Source of the DNA: Rhodococcoides kroppenstedtii | GTDB taxonomy: Bacteria; Actinomycetota; Actinomycetes; Mycobacteriales; Mycobacteriaceae | Direction: 5' to 3' | Assembly (NCBI RefSeq): GCF_900111805.1 | Contig: NZ_FOJN01000013.1 | Span: 62,001 to 126,000 of the forward strand | Length of the DNA: 64,000 nucleotides | Shown: piece by piece, positions 16,579-24,902 of the stretch | Numbering within the stretch: the stretch's first letter is position 1 | How the letters are laid out: each line of letters begins with the position of its first letter | Made by a program: the position numbers and the translations under genes | Notes under the pieces: generated by a model | Told to the model about the DNA's origin: nothing | Database searches by the model: none | The model's input: the letters and a program-made list of their open reading frames with translations, nothing else

Positions 16579-17022
16579 TCAGTTGAAGCTCAGCAGCGGG
16601 AAGTCGTTGAGCTCAATCGGAGTTCCGTCTGCGGAGCAGGCGTCGGCCACCGCAGTCGAGTTGGCGACGAAGGCCTTGCCCGACTCGCTGTCCGGCTCAC
16701 TCAGCTCCAGCGAGTCCTGCGGAAGGGCACCGATGAGCGTGCTCAGGGCGCCCTCGACGTTGCCGGTGGCGGTGTCGGCCAGCGGCTGGAACTTCTGCAG
16801 TTCCTCGGTCTTCGCGTCGGTCCACAGCTGCACGTCGGAGTCGGCGGGGCCGGCCTTCACGAGGGCCGTGAACTCGTTGTAGGTGGTCTCGAATTCGCTG
16901 CAGGCCGACGCGTTTTCGCTGTTACCGCCGGAACCGGAGTCACCGCCCCCACAGGCCGCCAGGCCCAGGACGGCGACCGAGGCGACGCTCGCGGTGAGAA
17001 GACGAGTGGACAGAGAAGTCAT
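16579..17022 (-). CDS. Secreted lipoprotein of unknown function
   Basis: A 147-residue protein with a lipoprotein signal peptide: hydrophobic segment ASVASVAVLG, then lipobox LAAC with Cys24 as the lipidated residue. A Gly/Ser linker follows. The mature part is helical and acidic with two more cysteines (ASACSEFET and AVADACSAD), which may form a disulfide across the domain. No known family is recognised. The start at MTSLSTR is chosen because a basic residue then precedes the hydrophobic core. It is convergent with mscL across a strong hairpin. Confidence 0.75.
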   Translation of the reverse strand: MTSLSTRLLTASVASVAVLGLAACGGGDSGSGGNSENASACSEFETTYNEFTALVKAGPADSDVQLWTDAKTEELQKFQPLADTATGNVEGALSTLIGALPQDSLELSEPDSESGKAFVANSTAVADACSADGTPIELNDFPLLSFN

Positions 17023-17175
17023 GTCCCCCATTGAACCTCACCGACTCGGGCCCGAAGACGGTGGGGCGGTGCAGGATCGGGCACCTCGTGACCACCGACG
17101 ACGAGCGCCGCGCGCCGTTGTCGAGCGTCCTCGAGCGCCGGTCGGCCGGTCCCCGTCGACACAGCCCCGAACGCG

Positions 17176-17211
17176 ACGAAGCCCCACCCGATGATTCGGA
17201 TGGGGCTTCGT
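17176..17211 (-). terminator. Hairpin downstream of the MspA-family porin gene
   Basis: Arms ACGAAGCCCC and GGGGCTTCGT with further partial pairing in the loop, 65 bp beyond the porin stop codon on the minus strand. It would terminate the porin transcript. Confidence 0.75.
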
Positions 17212-17275
17212 GCGGTGCTCGAGTTCTGCTGCAGCAGAGGACTACTCAGCAGCCGATCCGGCCGTCAGGGCTGGA

Positions 17276-18025
17276 TCAGTTGAAGGTCCACACCGGGCCG
17301 TAGGCGACGGCCGTGTCACCGGTGGCGGACACGATCGAGGCGTAGGGGCGAACGCGGACGTTGCCCAGGATGCCGGTGGCGGTGCCGTGAACGTTGGCCA
17401 GCTGAATGGAGCCCGAAGAACCGGCTGCGTCCTGCTCGCCGCCGGTGATGTCGGCCTCTTCGTTCAGCACAGCGATGGCGCTCTCGGACTGCGTGATGCC
17501 GGGTCCGGGGGCAATCGTCACGTTGCCGGTCGCGACCGGGACGAGCTGGACCTGAGCGGAAAGACCGTTCGTCGCAGACTGAGTGCGGCTGGCGCCGGTC
17601 GGGTTGGTGTTGGTGATGTCAGCGGAATCCGTACCAACAACAGACGACGTGTCGAAGCCCGCAGTCACGGAGGGGGTGGCCCAGTCGATGCTCAGCGAGC
17701 CGCCGAGGCTGCCGGGGTAGCCGACCTGGTAGCCGACCTTGACGGTGCCCTCGAAGTCGTCGGCATCGGGGCCGGCGACGTTCCAGGTGACGCGACCGTT
17801 GCCGAACCACTCGCGCGTCAGCGGGTTCGCGTCGAGCGGGAAAACGCTGTTCACGAAGGTGTCTTCGAGGTTGATGGTGATGGCGTTGCCATCAGCGTCG
17901 ACGACGGTGTTGGAGGCGTCGACTCCTGCGTTCGCCGTGCCGGTTCCCAGAACCAGGCCGACGACCGAGGCGCCTGCAACGACGGCAGCACCCAGGGACT
18001 TGCGCGTCTTCCGAATTTCGGTCAT
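17276..18025 (-). CDS. MspA family outer-membrane porin
   Basis: A 249-residue protein with a Sec signal peptide (basic MTEIRKTRK, hydrophobic core, TANAG cleavage region). The mature part matches MspA of Mycobacterium smegmatis closely in several blocks: EDTFVNSVFPLDANPLTREWF, NVAGPDADDFEGTV, GYQVGYPGSLGGSL. MspA forms an octameric beta-barrel pore through the mycolic-acid outer membrane for small hydrophilic solutes. Start at the third ATG (MTEIRK) is preferred because GAGG lies six bases before it; ATG at 18040 adds five residues. This gene is a good indicator that the organism has a mycolate outer membrane. Confidence 0.93.
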   Translation of the reverse strand: MTEIRKTRKSLGAAVVAGASVVGLVLGTGTANAGVDASNTVVDADGNAITINLEDTFVNSVFPLDANPLTREWFGNGRVTWNVAGPDADDFEGTVKVGYQVGYPGSLGGSLSIDWATPSVTAGFDTSSVVGTDSADITNTNPTGASRTQSATNGLSAQVQLVPVATGNVTIAPGPGITQSESAIAVLNEEADITGGEQDAAGSSGSIQLANVHGTATGILGNVRVRPYASIVSATGDTAVAYGPVWTFN

Positions 18026-18597
18026 TGAATTCCTCATCATGTTCGTCCCGGCACGTGTGTGCGCCGGGTGCGCTGTCGGGCTCTCGGATCCTCCCGAACG
18101 GCCGCTGGCGAGCAGACCGTATCAGGCGGCGACGGCGAGTTCTTGACTCGCGCGTCGTGTCTGAGCAGGACCACGAATCCGACGCAGTCTCGTATCGATT
18201 CAGCGTCGGCCGATGAACCTGAACGGAACCTTAGAGGGCAGGCGGGGGGCTGACAACACCTACGACGCGACACGACGACGCGAAGTCACGCCCGTGTGTT
18301 TCGCCCTTGTGAACTCCCGACACAACGTCTTTCGTTGCGCAACGACGGGTGCTCGAACGCGGCCGATCGGAGAGAACATGAGGTCGTTTTCGGGTCACGG
18401 CGCGTGACATGGGACTTTTTTGGGTTACGAGTGAGCAGAAGTGCCGTCACGCTGCGGTCACGAGTCCCACGAGCCACTTCTACCCCCCGGTAGGTTGCAC
18501 TCGCGGGCCCGGCCTCGGGAAAACATTCGGTGAACTCGGGTGGAATCGACGGGGTCGCTGTGACCGTCTACAGTGATGCAGATCACACTCGAACGGG
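18026..18597. other. Long intergenic region upstream of the porin gene
   Basis: About 570 bp with no convincing reading frame on either strand. The part at 18200-18440 is less GC-rich than its surroundings and includes a run of six T residues, suiting promoter DNA for the minus-strand porin gene. I see no tRNA, repeat or strong hairpin. A regulatory RNA cannot be excluded. Confidence 0.4.
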
Positions 18598-18822
18598 TCA
18601 TTCGTAGTGGGGCGGACGCTGCGAACGCCACCAGTCGTCGCCCCCGCGCGCCCGCTCGGACGCCTCCGGAGCGTCGTCGGACGTGGGCTCGGGAAGGACG
18701 TCGCCGAAGACGCGATCGAGCCGGGCCCGTCGTGCACGGGCCCGGCTCGCATCGTTCGTCCGGTCGCCGGTCTCGTCCGGCTCGTGATCGGGAATCTCAG
18801 CCGTCCAGGCTCGACAACTCAC
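18598..18822 (-). CDS. Small conserved actinobacterial protein (74 aa)
   Basis: A 74-residue protein that begins with GTG inside the end of the mog gene (25-bp overlap). Its C-terminal half reads RRARLDRVFGDVLPE, an acidic linker, then DDWWRSQRPPHYE. I recall short actinobacterial proteins with an FGDVLPE-T-x-D motif and a terminal W-x3-RPPH in this position, but have no name for the family. It is charged and probably mostly disordered. A perfect inverted repeat at 18717-18749 lies within it and encodes ASRARARRARLD. GTG is the most plausible start; the true start could lie slightly downstream. Confidence 0.6.
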   Translation of the reverse strand: MSCRAWTAEIPDHEPDETGDRTNDASRARARRARLDRVFGDVLPEPTSDDAPEASERARGGDDWWRSQRPPHYE

Positions 18823-19291
18823 CGATGACGTGGGCGGCCAGAGGCGTGAGGGTGGCCATGCCGTCGCGAACCGCCGCGCGGCTCCCCGCAAGGTTGACCA
18901 CGAGGGTGCTGCCGGAGACGCCGGCGAGGCCACGCGAGAGGCCCGCGTCGAGAGAGCCGGCCGCCAGACCGGAGGACCGCAGCGCCTCGCTGATGCCCAG
19001 CAGCTCGCGGTCGAGGACCTCCGCGGTGGCGTCGGGCGTGACGTCGCGCGGCGACGTCCCGGTTCCGCCGACGGAGACCACCAGGTCCACTCCGCCGATC
19101 ACGGCCGTGTTGAGCGCGTTGCGCACGTCGACCTCGTCGTTGCTGACCACCACGACACCGTCGACCAGGAAGCCGGCCTCGGTGAGCAGTTCGGTCACCA
19201 GCGGTCCGGTCTGGTCCGCCTCGCCGTGTGCGGTGCGGTCGTCGACGACGACCACCAGAGCACGACCGGCGACGGGTGCATCCATGTTCAT
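18797..19291 (-). CDS. MoaB/Mog-family molybdopterin biosynthesis protein
   Basis: A 164-residue MoCF-binding-domain protein. VVVVDDRTAHGEADQTGPLVTELL is at the N-terminus, followed by DLVVSVGGTGTSPRDVTPDA, the molybdopterin-binding loop, and a C-terminal LAGSRAAVRDGM segment. Mog adenylylates molybdopterin before metal insertion. This is the Rv0984 (moaB2) position after htrA/pepD. Start at ATG 19291 is chosen because GGTGAG lies 5 bp before it; GTG 19300 is an alternative. It lies about 110 bp after htrA, in the same orientation. Confidence 0.92.
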   Translation of the reverse strand: MNMDAPVAGRALVVVVDDRTAHGEADQTGPLVTELLTEAGFLVDGVVVVSNDEVDVRNALNTAVIGGVDLVVSVGGTGTSPRDVTPDATAEVLDRELLGISEALRSSGLAAGSLDAGLSRGLAGVSGSTLVVNLAGSRAAVRDGMATLTPLAAHVIGELSSLDG

Positions 19292-19401
19292 ATCGCTCAC
19301 CGTAATGCCCGGGCCGTCGGGCGCAGAACCCGAGACGAACTCTACGTGCCCGACTACCGGCGTCAGATGCCCGCTGTCACGGACGAAGCGCGGCCCCCGC
19401 A

Positions 19402-20802
19402 TCAGTTGCCCCCGCTCGGAGCGGTCCCGAGGGTCACCGAGACGGTGTTCGAGCGACCGCCCTGCTCGTAGGTGACGGAGACCTGATCACCCGGCGCGTG
19501 GGAGCGCACGGCCGCGATGAGGGCGTCGCCGCTGGAGATGACGCGGTCGTCGACCTTGGTCACCACGGCACCGGTGGGAATCCCTGCCTGCGCCGCGGGC
19601 CCACCGTCGGTCACACCGAGCACGGTGGCTCCGTTGGCGTCGTCCCGACTGGGCACGCTGATGCCGATGATCGCCTGTGTCGCCTTGCCGCTCTGGACCA
19701 ACTCGTCGGCGATGCGGCGCGCCTGGTCCACCGGGATCGCGAAGCCGAGGCCGATCGACCCGCTCTGCGACTCCGCCGAACTCGCGCCGGCGCCCAGGGT
19801 GGCGATGGCGCTGTTGATGCCGACGAGCTTGCCGCTCATGTCCACCAACGCGCCGCCGGAGTTACCGGGGTTGATGGCGGCGTCGGTCTGGATCGCGTCG
19901 ATCACGGTCGTCTGGTCGGTCGACTGCCCGGACGTCGCGACGGGACGGTTCAGCGAGGAGATGATGCCGGACGTGACCGTGCCGGCGAGTCCGAGCGGCG
20001 AGCCGACGGCGACGACGCCCTGGCCCACCTGCAGGCCGTCCGACGTTCCGAGCTCGATGGGCTGCAGGTCGCTGCGACCCTGCGCCTTGATCACGGCGAT
20101 GTCGGAGGACGGATCGGTGCCGACGACGGTGGCGCCGGCCGTGCTGCCGTCACTGAAGCTGACCTCGAGCCGAGCACCCGCGCCGGCGCCGGACACCACG
20201 TGATTGTTGGTGAGAATCAGTCCGTCGGAGGACAGGATCACGCCGGACCCCTCCCCCTCGCCGGTGCGTCCGGTCACCTGGATCTGCACGACGCTGGGAA
20301 CGACCTTCGCCGCGACCGCCTGCACCGACCCGTCGGGGGCGTTGGCCGCCTGATTCGCTTGCGTGACGGGCTGATTCAGCGCGTTGGTCACGCCGCCGTT
20401 CGACGAGCCGGTCGCGAGCGCGCCCACCGCGCCGCCGACACCACCGCTCAGCAGAGCCAGTGCGACAGCACCGGCGACCAGCGCCGTGCGCCCCGGCTTG
20501 CGCTGGGACGGCTGGGGAGTCGTGGCCGGACCGGGCGCGCCGTAGTACTGCGGCGCCTGCTGGTACGGGCCGAACTGCTGGGTGGGGTGCTGCTGAGTGG
20601 GGTGCTGCTGACCGTAGGCCGAACCGCCGTACTGCTGGGTGCGGGGGTCGGAACCCCCGTAACCGCCCCACCCACCCTGCGGGTGCTGCTGCGGGGATCC
20701 CGTACCGGACGTCCGGTCGTCGGATCCACCCTGCGCGGGGTTCCCGGGGGCACCGGACGCGTTCTCGCGGTTGCCCTCACCGGTGTTGCGGTCGTCGCTC
20801 AT
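19402..20802 (-). CDS. pepD: HtrA/DegP-type serine protease with PDZ domain (PepD-like)
   Basis: A 466-residue membrane-anchored protease. Residues 1-100 are a cytoplasmic Pro/Gln/Gly-rich tail with repeated QHPTQQ. A membrane helix lies at about 105-131. The trypsin-like domain has catalytic His201 (LTNNHVVS), Asp234 (SDIAVIKA) and Ser315 (GNSGGALVD). A PDZ domain covers about 370-460. It degrades or refolds damaged envelope proteins. In mycobacteria pepD (Rv0983) is controlled by MprAB and by SigE. The gene follows mprB by 47 bp on the same strand, so the three form an envelope-stress unit. Confidence 0.96.
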   Translation of the reverse strand: MSDDRNTGEGNRENASGAPGNPAQGGSDDRTSGTGSPQQHPQGGWGGYGGSDPRTQQYGGSAYGQQHPTQQHPTQQFGPYQQAPQYYGAPGPATTPQPSQRKPGRTALVAGAVALALLSGGVGGAVGALATGSSNGGVTNALNQPVTQANQAANAPDGSVQAVAAKVVPSVVQIQVTGRTGEGEGSGVILSSDGLILTNNHVVSGAGAGARLEVSFSDGSTAGATVVGTDPSSDIAVIKAQGRSDLQPIELGTSDGLQVGQGVVAVGSPLGLAGTVTSGIISSLNRPVATSGQSTDQTTVIDAIQTDAAINPGNSGGALVDMSGKLVGINSAIATLGAGASSAESQSGSIGLGFAIPVDQARRIADELVQSGKATQAIIGISVPSRDDANGATVLGVTDGGPAAQAGIPTGAVVTKVDDRVISSGDALIAAVRSHAPGDQVSVTYEQGGRSNTVSVTLGTAPSGGN

Positions 20803-20849
20803 GTCTCACTCCATCGTCCTACCGGCTGTCGTTCTTCGACGCGGGCCGG

Positions 20850-22388
20850 TCAGTTCACCTCGTCTGCAGTCGACGATGCCGGGTCGCCCTGAGAGGGGAC
20901 TGAGCCCGCCCTGTCGGGGTCCTGTGAGTTCACGGCCCCGCCCGGTCGCCCCACGGTCGCTGATTCCCCGGGGAGCACGATCCGAATCAGCGTCCCGCCC
21001 CACCGGGAGTCCTCGACGGCGATGGTGCCGCCGTGCTTGAGCACCACCTGGCGGACGATCGCGAGACCCAGCCCGGACCCGGGCATCGACCGCGACGCGG
21101 TGGATCGGTAGAAGCGCTCGAAGACCAACTCGCGCTCGTCCGGTGCGATGCCGGGACCGGCGTCGGCGACGGTGAGTTCGAGCAGCCCGTCGTCACGCGC
21201 GAGCATCTGTAGATCGACGGTCGCCCCGGCCGGACTCCACTTGGCGGCGTTGTCGAGCACGTTCAGCACGGCGCGCGAGAGTCCCGCGCCGTCGCCGTAG
21301 AGGATCCAGGGCGTCACGACGGCGTCGAACGTGACCTCGTTGCGACGCCGACGGACGCGTTCGAGGCTGCGTTCCACCACGTCGGCCATGTCGACGCGTT
21401 CGAAGACGTCCTCGGGAGCGTCCTCGCGCGCGAGATCGACGAGGTCTCCGACCAGGGTCGACAGTTCCTCGATCTGGGCGACGACGTCGGCCCGCAGTTC
21501 GGCCATGTCCTGCTCGGGGATACGCGGCGCACCGGGCTGACCGGAGGCGATGAGCAGTTCCATGTTGGTGCGCAGCGACGTCAGCGGAGTGCGGAGTTCG
21601 TGGCCCGCGTCGGCGACCAGCCGGCTCTGCCGTGCCCGCGACTCGGCCAGTGCCCGCAGCATCGTGTTGAAACTCTCGGTGAGTCTGGCCAACTCGTCGT
21701 TGCCCGTCACCGGAATGGGGGTGAGGTCGTCGGTGCGGGCGACCCGCTCGGCGGCGGCGGTGAGACGGCCGATCGGCCGAAGTCCCGTGCGCCCCACCGT
21801 GGTTCCTGCGACGGCGGCGAGGCCGATGCCGCACCCACCGACGATGAACAGCACCCAGGCGAGGCGCTCGAGCACCTCCCCGGTCGGCTGGAGCCGCTGC
21901 GCGATGACGATGGTGCTGCCGTCCTGCGTGCGGTCCGCGAGCACCCGCGCGCCCGCGACGGTCCGGAGCGAGGTGTCGCTGCGGCCGAGGGCGACGTCCA
22001 TCTCCGGCTCCCCGATGGGCACCGTCGATCCCGGCGGGGTGTACTTGGTCAGGTCCGAGAAGATCAGCGCGACACTGACATCGGTGCTGTAGAGCGTCGC
22101 CCCGGCGACGTAGCGAGGATCGAAGGCGACCAGATTGGTGTCGATCAGCGAGTCCGCGCGCGTCCGGAGTTGATTGTCGACGTCGTCGTACAGGGCGCGC
22201 GAGACCACCGCGTACGCGGCGAGGGCCATGACGGCCACGGCGACGGCGACCACGGAGGCCGCCAGCAGGGTGACGCGCCACCGCAACGAAACCGACCGGG
22301 TGAGCGGCATCGGCGGACGCATGTGCGGCGACACGGCGTCACCGCCGCGGCCTCGGGCGGACCGGCCGAACGGTGGGCGCAGGCTCAC
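20850..22388 (-). CDS. mprB: Sensor histidine kinase MprB
   Basis: A 512-residue class I histidine kinase. The first membrane helix is at about residues 39-62, an extracytoplasmic domain covers 63-175, and the second helix is at 178-200. HAMP follows, then HisKA with phospho-acceptor His263 in [10 protein letters not shown], and the ATPase domain with [13 protein letters not shown] (N box), [10 protein letters not shown] and [12 protein letters not shown] disordered C-terminal tail of about 35 residues ends it. The GTG start overlaps the mprA stop by four bases (GTGA), so the two are translationally coupled. In mycobacteria MprB senses envelope stress and is restrained by DnaK. Confidence 0.96.
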   Translation of the reverse strand: MSLRPPFGRSARGRGGDAVSPHMRPPMPLTRSVSLRWRVTLLAASVVAVAVAVMALAAYAVVSRALYDDVDNQLRTRADSLIDTNLVAFDPRYVAGATLYSTDVSVALIFSDLTKYTPPGSTVPIGEPEMDVALGRSDTSLRTVAGARVLADRTQDGSTIVIAQRLQPTGEVLERLAWVLFIVGGCGIGLAAVAGTTVGRTGLRPIGRLTAAAERVARTDDLTPIPVTGNDELARLTESFNTMLRALAESRARQSRLVADAGHELRTPLTSLRTNMELLIASGQPGAPRIPEQDMAELRADVVAQIEELSTLVGDLVDLAREDAPEDVFERVDMADVVERSLERVRRRRNEVTFDAVVTPWILYGDGAGLSRAVLNVLDNAAKWSPAGATVDLQMLARDDGLLELTVADAGPGIAPDERELVFERFYRSTASRSMPGSGLGLAIVRQVVLKHGGTIAVEDSRWGGTLIRIVLPGESATVGRPGGAVNSQDPDRAGSVPSQGDPASSTADEVN

Positions 22389-23071
22389 GGCGGCGTTTCG
22401 CGCAGCACGTACCCGACGCCGCGGACGGTGTGGATGAGTCGCGGCTCGCCGTCCGCCTCGGTCTTGCGGCGCAGATACCCGACGTAGACCTCGAGGGCGT
22501 TGCCCGACGTCGGGAAGTCGTATCCCCAGACCTCCTCGAGAATGCGGCTGCGCCCGAGCACCCGGCGGGGGTTCGCGAGCAGCATCTCGAGCAGCGAGAA
22601 CTCGGTGCGAGTCAGGCTGATCGGCCGCTCGCCGCGGCGCACCTCACGGGTGACGGGATCCAACGAGAGGTCCGCGAAGGTCATGGTCTCGCTGTCCGGC
22701 CCCAACTCTCCCCCGGTCCGGCGCAGCAGCGCCCGCAAGCGAGCGAGCAGCTCCTCGAGGGCGAACGGCTTGGGCAGGTAGTCGTCCGCGCCGGCGTCGA
22801 GGCCCGCCACGCGCTCGGACACCGAGTCCCGCGCGGTGAGCACCAGGATCGGCAGGTCGTCGCCGGTGCTGCGCAAGCGGCGACACACCTCGAGACCGTC
22901 GAGACGCGGCATCATCACGTCGAGAACCAGTGCGTCGGGTCGGTCGGACGCCACCTTCTCCAATGCGTCGAGACCGTCGGACGCGAGTTCGACGGTGTAG
23001 CCGTTGAACGTCAGCGAGCGGCGCAGCGACTCGCGCACCGCACGATCGTCGTCGGTCACCAGAATGCGCAT
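22385..23071 (-). CDS. mprA: Response regulator MprA
   Basis: A 228-residue OmpR/PhoB-family regulator. The receiver domain has acidic residues DDD at 7-9, phospho-acceptor Asp51 in [12 protein letters not shown], Thr in LTARDS and Lys in YLPKPF. The C-terminal winged helix contains [22 protein letters not shown] and ends with [26 protein letters not shown]... typical of the family. It is expected to activate pepD, stress sigma factors and its own operon. Direct repeats of CTCTCAGC upstream of the gene are candidate binding sites. Confidence 0.97.
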   Translation of the reverse strand: MRILVTDDDRAVRESLRRSLTFNGYTVELASDGLDALEKVASDRPDALVLDVMMPRLDGLEVCRRLRSTGDDLPILVLTARDSVSERVAGLDAGADDYLPKPFALEELLARLRALLRRTGGELGPDSETMTFADLSLDPVTREVRRGERPISLTRTEFSLLEMLLANPRRVLGRSRILEEVWGYDFPTSGNALEVYVGYLRRKTEADGEPRLIHTVRGVGYVLRETPP

Positions 23072-23097
23072 GGGATCAGTGTGGCCCGAGCGACTGA

Positions 23098-23143
23098 GAC
23101 ATCGCTGAGAGGGCCCCGCCCGAACACGACATCGCTGAGAGGG
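23098..23143 (-). promoter_or_regulatory. Direct repeats upstream of mprA (candidate MprA boxes)
   Basis: On the minus strand CCCTCTCAGCGATGTC occurs twice (23128-23143 and 23098-23113), 30 bp apart. The copy nearer mprA is extended so that TCTCAG recurs after 11 bp. Head-to-tail hexamers with an 11-bp period are what OmpR-family dimers bind, and MprA is known to bind upstream of its own gene in mycobacteria. Confidence 0.6.
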
Positions 23144-23150
23144 TTGGAGC

Positions 23151-24299
23151 TCAGGGTCGGGCCCGGCCGAAGAGTCCGTTCACGAAGGCGATGGCGTCGG
23201 GCTGCGAGTCCCGGAACGCGGCACTGTGGTCGCCGGGGTAGGTCCGGAACGTGAGCGGCTCTCCGTTGGCCGTCATCGCCGCGGCGAGCGAGAGCGCACT
23301 CGGCGCGGGGACGTCGACGTCTGCGAGGCCCTGACCGATGAACACCGGCCGGTCGTAGCCGGACGTCGGCACCCCCATGTAGCCGTTCAGGACTCCGTAG
23401 AGATCGGGAACCTGCGCGAGAGGCCGCAAGAACAGATCTCCGAGCCGTAGCCCGCGGACCTCCTCCTCGAACGGGACGGCGCACACCGTCTCCGCACGGT
23501 CGACCCACTCGCGTCCGAGCGGGGTCAGGTAGGAGTCGAGGTCGATGTCCGGGCGCGCGCTGCGCAGCCCGGCGAGGATGTAGAGGACGTACTCCGTCAG
23601 TCCGTCGGAGATCGCGACGGGCGGCACGCCGGGGCCCAGCGGCAGCAGGGCGAGCTCGATGTTCGCGGGTACGCCGGTGCCGACCGCGCCGCGGAAGTCG
23701 AGGTCCGGGGCCTGGAACTGCGTCGCGTAGCGCGCGGTGGTCACCGCGGCGCCGCCGCCCTGCGACTGGCCCACCACCGCCCAGCGGTTCGACAGCTCGG
23801 GATGCAGAGCGCGGGCCGCGGCGACACTGTCGACGACGCTGTGGGCCGAGGTCTTCCCGTCGAGATACGGATGGACACCCGGCGTGCCGAGGCCGACGTA
23901 GTCGGTGGCAACGATCGCGTACCCCTCGTCCAGCCACCGCTGCAGGTACGGGTAGTCCCGCTCGGGGAGGGTCGGACCGATGACGGACGGTGCGCAGTCG
24001 TCTCCGAGACCGGACGTGCCGTGCGCCCAGGCCAGCACCGGCCACCCGCCCTCGGGCGGGGTGCCGGCGGGCAGGTAGACGCCGCCCGTGCTCAGGGCCG
24101 GCCGGTCCTGCGGGCCGACGGTCCAGTAGGTGATGCGCCGCGCATCGGCGCTGCCCGGGATCGGCGCCGGGGACGGTGCCGACGCGACGAGCGTGCCGGG
24201 CGGTGCGGTCGGTTCGGCAGCAGCCACGGACACCGGGACGAGGGCGAGCGCCGCGGTCGCGGCGGTCACGAGCAGGGCTGATGCGACGCGGTTCGGCAC
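23151..24299 (-). CDS. Secreted lipase/esterase (LIP family alpha/beta hydrolase)
   Basis: A 382-residue protein with a Sec signal peptide (residues 1-28, ending VSVAAAEP). The alpha/beta-hydrolase domain has [18 protein letters not shown], the oxyanion region, then [16 protein letters not shown], and the nucleophile elbow GQSQGG with the catalytic serine. Late aspartate and histidine residues ([11 protein letters not shown] and YPGDHSAAF) complete the triad. The family (fungal-type secretory lipases, abundant in Rhodococcus and Nocardia) hydrolyses acyl esters outside the membrane. A paralogue is encoded at 37295-38485. It lies 79 bp upstream of mprA in the same orientation. Confidence 0.92.
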   Translation of the reverse strand: MPNRVASALLVTAATAALALVPVSVAAAEPTAPPGTLVASAPSPAPIPGSADARRITYWTVGPQDRPALSTGGVYLPAGTPPEGGWPVLAWAHGTSGLGDDCAPSVIGPTLPERDYPYLQRWLDEGYAIVATDYVGLGTPGVHPYLDGKTSAHSVVDSVAAARALHPELSNRWAVVGQSQGGGAAVTTARYATQFQAPDLDFRGAVGTGVPANIELALLPLGPGVPPVAISDGLTEYVLYILAGLRSARPDIDLDSYLTPLGREWVDRAETVCAVPFEEEVRGLRLGDLFLRPLAQVPDLYGVLNGYMGVPTSGYDRPVFIGQGLADVDVPAPSALSLAAAMTANGEPLTFRTYPGDHSAAFRDSQPDAIAFVNGLFGRARP

Positions 24300-24345
24300 G
24301 GCGTCACAGTATCGCGTCGGTGGCAGGGGCGGGCCGACAACGAAC

Positions 24346-24361
24346 TAGAACATGTGTTCGA
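24346..24361. promoter_or_regulatory. LexA (SOS) box
   Basis: TAGAAC-ATGT-GTTCGA matches the actinobacterial/Gram-positive LexA consensus TCGAAC-N4-GTTCGA with a single mismatch. It ends 19 bp before the start codon of the small gene at 24381, a typical repressor position. Confidence 0.75.
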
Positions 24362-24380
24362 TTGTCGGTACCCTGAGGAC

Positions 24381-24611
24381 ATGGACGTCGCAGCGCATCA
24401 GGTGGCAGTGAAGGTCGCGGAACTGCAGGCCGTCACGGCGGAACTCGGCGCGCTCGACGATCATCGGGTCGAGCTCGGCGCCCGCCTGGTGGACCTCGAA
24501 CACTGGTTCCGCCGGGTGGGGTGCGCGGAACTGTCCGACTCCGCTCTGGAGGTCTTCACGCGGCGTTACGTGGGTCGCGCGTGCGAACTGGCCGACGGGC
24601 TGCGCGAGTAG
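24381..24611 (+). CDS. Small SOS-controlled protein of unknown function (76 aa)
   Basis: A 76-residue protein starting MDVAAHQVAVKVAELQAV. The first 45 residues are an amphipathic helix with leucine spacing that suits a coiled coil (AELGALDDHRVELGARLVDLEHWF). The rest is a second helical unit with two cysteines (Cys48, Cys68). No family recognised and no membrane segment. ATG follows GAGGAC with short spacing. A LexA box sits directly upstream, so it should be induced by DNA damage. The GTG at 24354 lies within the LexA box and is less likely. Confidence 0.68.
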   Translation: MDVAAHQVAVKVAELQAVTAELGALDDHRVELGARLVDLEHWFRRVGCAELSDSALEVFTRRYVGRACELADGLRE

Positions 24612-24785
24612 ACCGACCACAGGGGTAACCGTGACCGCGCGACACACCTATCGTGACGCGCGTCATGCCGACCGAGGCGGGGTGGAGTCGCCCTCAGTTC
24701 GATGAAAACCACCGCGCCGCGGGCAATCATGTGAGCAGAGCGGTGGCCGCCACGGCGCCGCCGACCCGCACACCAGGAGGCACCC

Positions 24786-24899
24786 ATGATCGCATTCGCA
24801 CTGTTCGGTGCGGCCGCGCTGGCCGTCGCCCTGCTGTCCGGTGGACGCGATCTCGATTTCGCCGGACGCCAGACAGCGGAGCAGTACCGTCGTCGCTGA
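24786..24899 (+). CDS. Very small membrane protein (37 aa)
   Basis: A 37-residue frame, MIAFALFGAAALAVALLSGG followed by a charged tail ending AEQYRRR. It has one hydrophobic helix with the basic end in the cytoplasm. The start is preceded by AGGAGG at optimal spacing, which is the strongest argument that it is expressed. It lies in a 290-bp gap between the SOS-controlled gene and the convergent glycoside hydrolase gene, ending 3 bp before the stop of the latter. Function unknown. Confidence 0.5.
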   Translation: MIAFALFGAAALAVALLSGGRDLDFAGRQTAEQYRRR

Positions 24900-24902
24900 C
24901 AG

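Noticed and set aside
18717..18749. Perfect 14-base hairpin as a terminator
   Set aside because: It lies inside a likely coding region (small conserved protein) and encodes an Arg/Ala-rich helix, and no T-run follows. An RNA role remains possible but is not supported.
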